Of a stretch of DNA of 64,000 nucleotides, positions 54,676 to 61,790 are shown one piece after another; the stretch's first letter is position 1; each line of letters starts with the position of its first letter. The stretch comes from DASVTR01 sp036387475. Its GTDB lineage: Bacteria; Acidobacteriota; Blastocatellia; Pyrinomonadales; Pyrinomonadaceae. The position numbers were made by a program, and so were the translations under genes. Where the stretch lies: contig DASVTR010000006.1 in NCBI GenBank assembly GCA_036387475.1, positions 248,001 through 312,000 on the forward strand. The letters run 5' to 3'. The notes beneath the pieces are model-generated. The model did not search any database, had not been told where the DNA came from, and worked only from the letters and a program-made list of their open reading frames with translations.

Positions 54676-55038
54676 AAATGAACCGGATGTCACTCGACGG
54701 GTCCGAAGGGCGGAATGCTGGCCGTCCTGCGTCTACACGGCTCTGGTCAAGGAGAATCTGCCGCGCTCCCGTTCAGGCTCGCGAGGAACGCTCGGCTTCA
54801 GTAAGGGCGAGAGCCACTTGATGTGTCCTGGCTCAGACGAGGTAATGAAGCACCATGAATAAAGATGCTATTGGATCGGATTGATCGGTCGTACTACGAG
54901 CGCTGGTAATAGTTCTCACCCGCTCGCATAATCCGTGATTTCGGAAGGCCGAGCATCATCCATTGTGCAAATCCCTCCGCTCGGCCTCCGGTCTGGAACT
55001 CACTTTACGAGCGACTCCAAAACTAAAAGGTGATTAAA
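54676..55038. other. Leader region with hairpin before the truncated TonB receptor
   Basis: No gene is supported. A 9-bp perfect inverted repeat (AGGCCGAGC at 54945-54953, GCTCGGCCT at 54978-54986, 24-nt loop) lies 53 bases before the receptor ATG. A metal or vitamin riboswitch was considered, but I could not match the conserved boxes of any known class. Confidence 0.4.
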
Positions 55039-56271
55039 ATGACAATCAGTAACCGATTGCGCCCGCCACTGCTTCTGCTTGCGCTCTGTGCCTTCATCGC
55101 GGCGCCCGTCGCCGCGCAGTCACCCAACACGGCGACGATGTTCGTCGTCGTAGCCGATCAGAAAGGCGCTGTCGTGCAAGACGCCAATGTTTCGGTGGTG
55201 AACAATGCGACCGGTGCTACTCGTGAGTCCGTCTCTGGGAGCGACGGCAGCGCCACCATTCCGGGGCTTTCTCTGACTGGTACTTACACGGTCGTCGTGT
55301 CCAAGCAGGGATTCGGCAGCGAAGAGATTAAGGACATCACGTTGCGCGCGGGCGAGACCGCGACCCTCAGGGTGAAGCTCCTCGTCGGCTCCCAGCAGTC
55401 TGAGGTTACAGTCTTCGGCACGGTTGAAGGCGTGCGCGCTGACCCGCAGATCGGACGCCGACTCGATAGCCCGCAAATAGACGAGACGCCGATTCTCGGT
55501 CGCAAGACGACCACGCTGCCGCTGCTCAACGCGGCGTTCCGTCAGGCGAAGGGCACGGGCGACCTCTTCGTCAACCAGACCTACTTCGTCACAGGCGTGG
55601 GCGGTCGTCGTCAGACCACTGTCACGCTCGACGGCGCAAACAACGATGAGGGGTGGGGTCGCCAGACGATGATCGCCACTGTGCCGCTCGGCGCTATTCA
55701 GGAAATAACAATCCTCTCGAACGGTTTCTCTTCCGAATTCGGCTGGACATCCGGCCCCGCATTGAACATCGTCACCAAGTCCGGCACGAACGATTTTCAT
55801 GGCGAAGGACTGTTGATGGTGCGTCCCGGTGGCTGGCAGGCGAAGACATTCTCGACCAAAGGCTTCTGCCCATCGTCCGTGTCTAGTTGCGTCACGCCCT
55901 CTACGCTTCAGGCTATCAACCCTGTGGACATTCCAGATGCGCTCTCGCAGGTCTCCGGCTCTATCGGTGGGCCTATTGTCAGGGACAAGACCTTCTTCTT
56001 CGCCACGGCTGACCATACGCGGCAGAATCGAACGACATTTCTCTCCAGTTCGCTGCCAGCGTTCCTGTTGCCGGCAGACGGCAACCTTGCATACACGGGC
56101 CACTATCGCCAGACGCTTTTTGACGGACGACTCGACCACAAGCTCACATCAAACCAGACCTTAATGTTTCGTTTCAATTTCGACCGGTTTTTCGACGACA
56201 ACCCGTTGCGACGGCGTTCACCGGCGTCATCAGCTTTGTGGGGCTGGTCGTTCCGCACATTCTGCGAATGA
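55039..56271 (+). pseudogene. TonB-dependent receptor, 3'-truncated
   Basis: The first roughly 387 residues are those of a carboxypeptidase-regulatory/TonB receptor: signal peptide, 'VVADQKGAVVQDANVSVVNN', plug ('VDGAN'-like 'LDGANNDEGWGRQ', 'FSSEFGWTSGPALNIVTKSGTNDFHG') and the first barrel strands ('LMFRFNFDRFFDDNP'). Near 56200 the sequence changes: the next bases, in another frame, encode the C-terminus of a FecCD-type permease. The present reading frame runs about 15 meaningless residues more and stops. Roughly 500 barrel residues are missing, so no working receptor is made. The ATG at 55039 has AAGGTG. Read as a deletion that removed the receptor 3' end, any binding-protein gene and most of the permease gene. 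Confidence 0.85.
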
Positions 56272-56459
56272 TGCACGGGGCTGACAACCGATTTCTTATC
56301 GTCGGAAGCGCGCTCATGGGCGCACTGCTCCTGAGCTTGGCAGACCTTATCGCTCGCCTCTCGCTTCGGCCTGCGGAACTGCCAATCGGCATCGTCACTT
56401 CGGCGGTGGGCGTACCTGTATTCCTGTTGCTGCTGCGGCGTCGCCGGTACGTGTTCTGA
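56205..56459 (+). pseudogene. Remnant of FecCD/BtuC-type ABC permease (C-terminus)
   Basis: The frame beginning GTT at 56205 reads 'VATAFTGVISFVGLVVPHILRMMHG', 'SALMGALLLSLADLIAR' and 'AELPIGIVTSAVGVPVFLLLLRRR'. This is the last roughly 85 residues of a FecCD-type permease of iron-siderophore/heme/B12 importers. It has no start codon of its own and joins the receptor out of frame. With the ATPase downstream it shows that an importer operon once stood here. Confidence 0.85.
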
Positions 56460-56528
56460 CAACCTATGTCGCAGCGGTGCCAGTTCTCCCGGACATTATT
56501 ATTCAACTCATTATTACTTCAACTGATT

Positions 56529-57342
56529 ATGCTGGAAGCAAGCCGTATCACTTATCGAGTTGGCAACAAGGCGCTCATCTCCGAGGTGTCAGCACGGTTC
56601 GCGCGCGGCATGCTCCACCTTGTGATTGGCCCGAACGGTGCGGGCAAGTCAACTCTCATTAAGGTGCTGGCGCGGTTGCTGCGCCCCGATACCGGCAAGG
56701 TTGAATACGAAGGCGACGACGTACCAAGAAAGCGAATCCGATCTTGCGAAGCGCCGCGCGGTGCTCTCACAGGCCGTCGAAGTTGCGTTTCCGCTGACCG
56801 TGCGTGAGATCGTCATGATGGGCCGCTACCCGCACTTCGGAGTCCGCCCAGGCCCCGTAGACGAGAAAATTACTGATGAACTCATGGAATTCTTTGACGT
56901 TATGGAGTTCTCCGCGCGGAACTACCAGACTCTCAGCGGAGGCGAACGCCAACGCGTCAACTTCGCACGCGTTCTGGCGCAATTATGGCTTGCTGATTCC
57001 GGCTCGTTCCCTGTTCCTGGTTCTCCCCCGACGCTCTCATCTTGCAGGTATCTGTTCCTGGACGAGACGCTAACTTTTCTAGACATTCGACACCAAATCG
57101 CATTCATGAAAAAGGTGCGCGGCTTCGCCGACGCTCCTGATGTCGTCTTAGTCGGAGTGGTTCACGATCTCAATCTCCCCGCCCGCTTTGCGGATCAGAT
57201 AGTGATGCTGAATCATGGACAGGTGGTAGCAACCGGCACTCCCGAAGAGGTGCTGACAGCCGACCGCATTCGTCACGTGTTCTGCGTAGAACCGACATTC
57301 GTTCCGGTCAAGCAATCCGGCATCCATCTCATCTTCGACTGA
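56529..57342 (+). pseudogene. HmuV-like ABC ATPase, frameshifted
   Basis: The frame from the ATG at 56529 gives 'SRITYRVGNKALIS' and Walker A 'IGPNGAGKSTLIKVL' up to 'KVEYEGDDV' (about 56721). The next part, 'ESDLAKRRAVLSQ', 'FPLTVREIVMMGRYPHFG', the signature 'LSGGERQRVNFARVLAQ', Walker B 'LFLDE' and the switch His in 'VVHDLNL', continues one frame over to 57342. A one-base insertion or two-base deletion near 56721-56725 explains it. The residue after Walker B Glu is Thr where Pro is usual. In this family the ATPase powers heme or siderophore import. It could be repaired only by frameshifting or if the base is a sequence error; next to the truncated partners it reads as decay. Confidence 0.8.
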
Positions 57343-57385
57343 AAGATTCAGGTCGAGCTTATCTCCCAAGGGTAATAATAGACTT

Positions 57386-57406
57386 CACTCACCATCCAGG
57401 TGAGTG
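57386..57406. terminator. Hairpin after ATPase remnant
   Basis: CACTCACC (57386-57393) and GGTGAGTG (57399-57406) form a perfect 8-bp stem with a 5-nt loop, 44 bases past the ATPase stop. No T-run follows, so it is at best a weak or factor-aided terminator. Confidence 0.4.
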
Positions 57407-57582
57407 CCGTTGCAGGGAGCGCGAATTAAGGGGTTCTATGAGTTGGAATGAAAGTTATGTGAGTTAAGTATATTATTACCTTTAACATTGATTGCTCAGC
57501 GGTTGATTCGAGCGTTATCCCAATTTTCTGCTGTGAAGGCTGGAAATTTTAAGCCGGGTAGGACTACATAAGGGGCTTTATT

Positions 57583-59409
57583 ATGACCATAGCCGCGTGC
57601 GCTTCTGAAGTTTTAATTAACACGATTTCCCGCCAGCGTTCTCACAGTTCGTCCTTGCTAGTGCGCGTTTACCGATTCGTCCTCAGTATTACAGCCTACC
57701 TCCTGGTGTCAGGAGTCAGTTTCTCTCTCAATGGTGCGACTCTTCCTAACGGTTTTGTAGAAACGCAGGTGGCCGGTGGTTTAAATAGGCCGACCGCCAT
57801 GTCATTTGCGCCTGACGGTCGATTATTCGTGTGCCTTCAGGGAGGACAGTTACGTGTCATTAAGAATAATGTTTTGTTGACCACTCCATTTTTGACGGTG
57901 AGCACGGATTCGTCCGGCGAACGCGGCTTGCTGGGATTGGCCTTTGATCCTGATTTCAAGACAAACAACTACGTCTATGTCTATTACACGACCGGCGTAT
58001 CGCCGAAGCGAAATCGCGTCAGCCGCTTCGTAGCCAGTGGCGACGTGGCTGTGGCGAATAGCGAAGTAGTTATTTTAGAACTCAACAATCTGAGTGGAGC
58101 TACGAACCATAACGGCGGGGCGATGCATTTTGGCCCGGACGGCAAACTGTATATCGCCGTCGGCGAGAATGCCAATTCATCCAATTCGCAAACGCTCACT
58201 AATCTGCTGGGTAAAATATTGCGCATCAACCGGGACGGCTCTATCCCGCCGGACAATCCCTTCTTCAACACGGCTTCCGGGGGCAATAGAGCTATCTGGG
58301 CGCTTGGCCTGCGCAATCCCTTTACCTTCGCCTTTCAGCCGGGAACGGGTCGAATGTTCATCAATGACGTGGGCCAAAGCACATGGGAGGAGATCAACGA
58401 CGGCATCGCCGGGTCGAATTACGGCTGGCCCAATACGGAAGGCCCAACAACAAATCCTAATTTCCGAGGGCCGATTTACGCGTATGGGCGCAGCCCGAGC
58501 GCGACGGGCGGCTGCGCTATCACTGGCGGCGCTTTCTACAATCCACCGATTGCTCAATTTCCGAGCGGCTACGTCGGCAAATACTTCTTCGCAGACTTTT
58601 GCAGCGGTTGGATTCGGCTGTTGAATCCATCCAATAACACGGCGACCGGGTTTGCCACAGGCATTGCCAACCCGGTGGACTTGCAGGTCGCAGCAGATGG
58701 CAGCCTCTATTATCTTGCCAGAGGTGCAGGGGCGCTCTACAAAGTTCGATTCCCGGCCAATCAGACGCCGCCGAGCATCGCCATACACCCCTTAGACAAA
58801 GCTGTGACAGAAGGACAACCCGCGACCTTTCAGGTCAGCGCCAACGGGAGCACACCACTCGCTTATCAATGGCAGAGAAACGGTGTCAACATCTCCGGCG
58901 CAAACACGTCGAGTTATACCATCCCAACGACAGCGGTAGCGGATAATGGGGCAAAGTTTCGCTGCGTGGTGTCGAATTCATTCGGAACTGTGAGCAGCAA
59001 TGAAGCCACGCTGACAGTGACAGCAACTCCGTCCCCACCGGTGCTTCTTACTGAAGAGAATACGGAGCGGGCAATCGCCCTCGACTCTGTGACAATGATG
59101 CGTGATCCTTTTCCGCTCATAATGACACATAACTTTAGTTCGGATCAGCGCACACGGGTGACGCTTTTCGCTATCAATGTGGAGTTGATGCCCGGCGAAA
59201 ACAATCTGGTGTTGACCGTTCAAGCGGAAGATTCTCAGCACCGTGTCTATCTGCTCCCAATTGAATCTGTCATGAAAGTTCCAAACTTCAACTGGCTGAC
59301 GCAAGTGATTGTCAAACTACCTGACAATCTGCCAAATAACGAAGATGTGTTGGTGAGCCTCAATCTACGGGGTACGACTAGCAATAAAGCGCTCATCAAA
59401 ATCAAGTAG
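57583..59409 (+). CDS. Secreted PQQ-type sugar/sorbosone dehydrogenase with Ig and shared C-terminal domains
   Basis: The 608-residue protein has an export segment at about 27-48. A glucose/sorbosone dehydrogenase propeller follows (about 55-395; 'GFVETQVAGGLNRPTAMSFAPDGRLFV', 'ERGLLGLAFDPDF', 'NHNGGAMHFGPDGKLYIAVGE', 'LRNPFTFAFQPGTG', 'DVGQSTWEEIN', 'NYGWP'). The His-Asn-Gly-Gly block that lies near the active site of PQQ sugar dehydrogenases is present. An Ig-like domain (about 400-485; 'YQWQRNGVNISGANTSSYTI') precedes the C-terminal domain 'LLTEENTERAIALDSVTMMRDPFP...NKALIKIK', which recurs at the end of the protein at 21059. The gene has AAGGGGC before the ATG. Probably oxidises sugars outside the cell; the acceptor is unknown. 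Confidence 0.88.
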   Translation: MTIAACASEVLINTISRQRSHSSSLLVRVYRFVLSITAYLLVSGVSFSLNGATLPNGFVETQVAGGLNRPTAMSFAPDGRLFVCLQGGQLRVIKNNVLLTTPFLTVSTDSSGERGLLGLAFDPDFKTNNYVYVYYTTGVSPKRNRVSRFVASGDVAVANSEVVILELNNLSGATNHNGGAMHFGPDGKLYIAVGENANSSNSQTLTNLLGKILRINRDGSIPPDNPFFNTASGGNRAIWALGLRNPFTFAFQPGTGRMFINDVGQSTWEEINDGIAGSNYGWPNTEGPTTNPNFRGPIYAYGRSPSATGGCAITGGAFYNPPIAQFPSGYVGKYFFADFCSGWIRLLNPSNNTATGFATGIANPVDLQVAADGSLYYLARGAGALYKVRFPANQTPPSIAIHPLDKAVTEGQPATFQVSANGSTPLAYQWQRNGVNISGANTSSYTIPTTAVADNGAKFRCVVSNSFGTVSSNEATLTVTATPSPPVLLTEENTERAIALDSVTMMRDPFPLIMTHNFSSDQRTRVTLFAINVELMPGENNLVLTVQAEDSQHRVYLLPIESVMKVPNFNWLTQVIVKLPDNLPNNEDVLVSLNLRGTTSNKALIKIK

Positions 59410-59478
59410 TCGGGTGACAATCGCCCTAAGGCGGCCCACTAAAAATTTACGTAGCTAGTTTGTCTATGTTACCGTGCA

Positions 59479-59580
59479 GTCTAACAACCCATTCAACCGG
59501 AGCATGATTTAGCTTGTATTTCATCGTCAACTTGTCCGTACCGGCATTGTCTTCACGCCTGTTTAGTTCGGGCGTTATGC
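59479..59580 (+). other. attC-like sequence before a methyltransferase gene
   Basis: GTCTAAC (59479-59485) opens and GTTATGC (59574-59580) closes a 102-base stretch. The two are complementary at five of seven positions, and the flanking CATTCAACCGG and TTTAGTTCGGGC strings look like the inner boxes of integron recombination sites. The inner pairing is only moderate. No integrase is in the window. Confidence 0.3.
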
Positions 59581-59644
59581 AGCACGAGACACCACGATAC
59601 AGCATCCCTTTTCACAGGTAGTCCAACCGGAGGAAACACTAATC

Positions 59645-60430
59645 TTGACCAACCAAATCCGCTTCGCCGATGGCGCTGCCTACGAACGATACATGGGCAA
59701 GTGGAGCCGGCTGGCAGGTGAAACTTTCCTCGACTGGCTTGCTCCACAATCGGGTTTGCGATGGCTCGACGTTGGCTGCGGCAACGGCGCCTTTACCGAA
59801 ATGATAGTCGAGCGCTGTGCACCAGTCTCAGTACATGGGATAGACCCGTCCGAGGAGCAGCTTGCCTATGCTCGCACACGACCCGCGGCGCACATCGCAC
59901 AGTTTCGTCGGGGCGATGCGATGACACTGCCTTTCCCCGACGACACGTTCGACGCGGCAGTCATGCCGCTGGTGATTTTCTTCATCCCAGACCCGGCCAG
60001 GGGCGTTGCCGAAATGGCACGGGTGGTCTGCCCGGACGGCATCGTCACAGCCTACGCGTGGGACATGGTGGGCGGTGGATTTCCTTACGGGGTGTTGCAG
60101 GAAGAAATGCGTGAATTGGGTGTCGCAGTTCCAGCACCGCCCAGCCCTGACGCGTCTCGAATAGACGTACTGCGGGAGTTGTGGACTGGTGCGGGTTTGG
60201 AATCGGTCGAAACGCTGGAGATCACCGTGCAACGAACATTCATTGATTTCGACGACTACTGGACGACCATTCTGGGTGGGCCGAGCGTCGGGCAACAACT
60301 CGCAGAGATGGCGTCCCGTGATCTGGCACTTCTCAAAGCGCGGATGCGCACGCGCCTGCCAGCAGATGCCACTGGGAGTATCACCTATAGTGCGCGGGCT
60401 AACGCAGTAAAGGGTCGCGTCCCAAACTAA
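59645..60430 (+). CDS. Class I SAM-dependent methyltransferase
   Basis: The 261-residue protein has a seven-strand methyltransferase fold: motif I 'LRWLDVGCGNGAFTEM', acidic 'VHGIDPSEEQL', 'FRRGDAMTLPFPDDTFDAAVMPLVIFF' and 'ARVVCPDGIVTAYAWD', a pattern of UbiE/COQ5-like small-molecule methyltransferases. The start is TTG at 59645 with GGAGGA about 12 bases upstream; no ATG is near. The substrate is not deducible. It lies alone behind an attC-like sequence, and may be a mobile cassette gene. Soluble and cytoplasmic. Confidence 0.86.
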   Translation: MTNQIRFADGAAYERYMGKWSRLAGETFLDWLAPQSGLRWLDVGCGNGAFTEMIVERCAPVSVHGIDPSEEQLAYARTRPAAHIAQFRRGDAMTLPFPDDTFDAAVMPLVIFFIPDPARGVAEMARVVCPDGIVTAYAWDMVGGGFPYGVLQEEMRELGVAVPAPPSPDASRIDVLRELWTGAGLESVETLEITVQRTFIDFDDYWTTILGGPSVGQQLAEMASRDLALLKARMRTRLPADATGSITYSARANAVKGRVPN

Positions 60431-60795
60431 TTTGAAGGATGAATCTCTGTGTGGTTTTGGAAATGTCGATTTACGTGTGCAGATTTTTAATTGGTGCACA
60501 GTTGAAGCTGTCCAACGCGCCGATAGCTTACGTCTTACTTGTCCTGGCCTTCTTATCTTTAGCCTTTGGCGGTCTGCTTCTAAGAGAACAAACAAGTAGC
60601 ACAAGAGCAAACCACCCGCCCACTTTCGTCAGCGCACCCTGGACATGCTCCAATGGATTAACGTTTCGCTATGTTTCCGCGAACGCCTACTGCTTTGTCT
60701 AAAATCGGCTCTTGTGAACATTCCGATTATGTGTAGAATTTATTTTTGAAGCGAACAGAATTGGTCACTTAAAGCGAAGGGAAAGAGTTCGAGTC
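60431..60795. other. Intergenic region with a doubtful small frame
   Basis: A rightward frame at 60439-60702 could give an 87-residue product with one hydrophobic stretch ('IAYVLLVLAFLSLAFGGLLL'). The GAAGG string touches the ATG instead of being spaced from it, and the ends are unlike a known family. I do not call it a gene. Nothing else is seen. Confidence 0.4.
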
Positions 60796-61668
60796 ATGAC
60801 AACGAATTCCAAAACGGCAATAACGAACCTACTATTCACCCTGTGCATTATATTGCTCGTCTCAGTGAGCGGAGCGACGGCGCAGGAAACAAAATTAAAA
60901 TGGTACGGGCACTCGGCTTTTTCCATCACGACACCCAACGGCAAAGTGCTCTTGATTGATCCCTGGCTCAAGAATCCTTCCAACCCGGAAGCTAAAGACG
61001 GACGTGACCCGTTGGCGGGAATCACCAAAGTTGATTACATCCTCCTCACGCACGGACATCGCGACCACGTCGGCGACGCTGTCGAAATCGCCGGACGCAC
61101 CAGCGCAGCGCTCATCAGCAACCCGGAGTTGGCTGGAAACCTTGTAAAGCTGGCAGACTTTCCGGCCAAGTCCGCAGAAACTGACGCCATCATGGGCATC
61201 GGAGGAGAAATTCAAATCGCCGACGGCGAAGTGACAATCGCCATGACACCGGCCATTCATTCGAGCAGCGTCTTCAATCCTAAAGCAGGGGCGAATGAAC
61301 CTGAGCGCGCCTACGGCGGAAATCCGGCAGGCTTTGTCATCATCATCAAAAACGGCCCAACCATCTATCATTCGGGCGACACGGCGTATTTCAAAGATAT
61401 GGAAACCATCGGCGAAAGTTATGCGATAGATGTCGCGCTGCTCAACATTGGCGGGCACTTCGGCATGGAGCCGCGCATGGCGGCGAAGGCCGCGCAAGTC
61501 ATGCGCGCACGCATCGCCATTCCACATCACTTCGGAACATTTCCGGGCATCACGCAAAACACAGGCGGTTTTGCTGCCGAACTCAAAAAAACGAAAATTG
61601 ATTTTTACGAAATGAAACCCGGCGCAACCATCTCGTTCCGCGGAAAGCAACTAGTCAAAGCAAAATAA
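60796..61668 (+). CDS. Secreted MBL-fold metal-dependent hydrolase (UlaG-like)
   Basis: The 290-residue protein has a signal peptide ('LLFTLCIILLVSVSGATA'). A metallo-beta-lactamase fold of the UlaG-like/UPF0173 type follows: 'LKWYGHSAFSI', 'LIDPWLKNP', the metal motif 'LTHGHRDHVGD' (HxHxDH), 'TPAIHSS', 'IYHSGDTAYF' and 'IPHHFGTFPG'. All metal ligands are present. Cytoplasmic relatives of similar size lack a leader, so the exported form is notable. The gene ends at a strong hairpin that starts inside its stop codon. The substrate is unknown. Confidence 0.9.
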   Translation: MTTNSKTAITNLLFTLCIILLVSVSGATAQETKLKWYGHSAFSITTPNGKVLLIDPWLKNPSNPEAKDGRDPLAGITKVDYILLTHGHRDHVGDAVEIAGRTSAALISNPELAGNLVKLADFPAKSAETDAIMGIGGEIQIADGEVTIAMTPAIHSSSVFNPKAGANEPERAYGGNPAGFVIIIKNGPTIYHSGDTAYFKDMETIGESYAIDVALLNIGGHFGMEPRMAAKAAQVMRARIAIPHHFGTFPGITQNTGGFAAELKKTKIDFYEMKPGATISFRGKQLVKAK

Positions 61669-61706
61669 ACTCAGGGAGCGACTCTTGAGAGTCGCTCCCT
61701 GAGTTT
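61667..61706. terminator. Perfect 19-bp hairpin between convergent genes
   Basis: AAACTCAGGGAGCGACTCT (61667-61685) and its complement (61688-61706) form a perfect 19-bp stem with a 2-nt loop. It begins in the TAA of the MBL-fold gene. It faces the convergent FG-GAP gene end at 61791, so it can stop both transcripts. The tail is only weakly T-rich. Confidence 0.7.
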
Positions 61707-61790
61707 ATCGCTCAGACGGGAGTTGCTCGTTTAGCATTAGGTCAGGGCTAATGCTATGTGAAGCATCTGTAGAGTTGTAAGCTCTACGGT

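Noticed and set aside
54900..55038. Cobalamin or other riboswitch before the truncated TonB receptor
   Set aside because: A hairpin is present, but none of the conserved boxes of known classes could be recognised.
55120..56139. Leftward frame of 339 codons opposite the truncated receptor
   Set aside because: No domain; Arg/His-rich shadow typical of codon bias on the coding strand.
59828..60610. Leftward frame opposite the methyltransferase
   Set aside because: Antisense shadow with no recognisable motif.
60439..60702. Possible 87-residue protein with one hydrophobic stretch
   Set aside because: Ribosome binding string is not spaced from the ATG, and no conserved pattern; kept only as a note in the intergenic entry.
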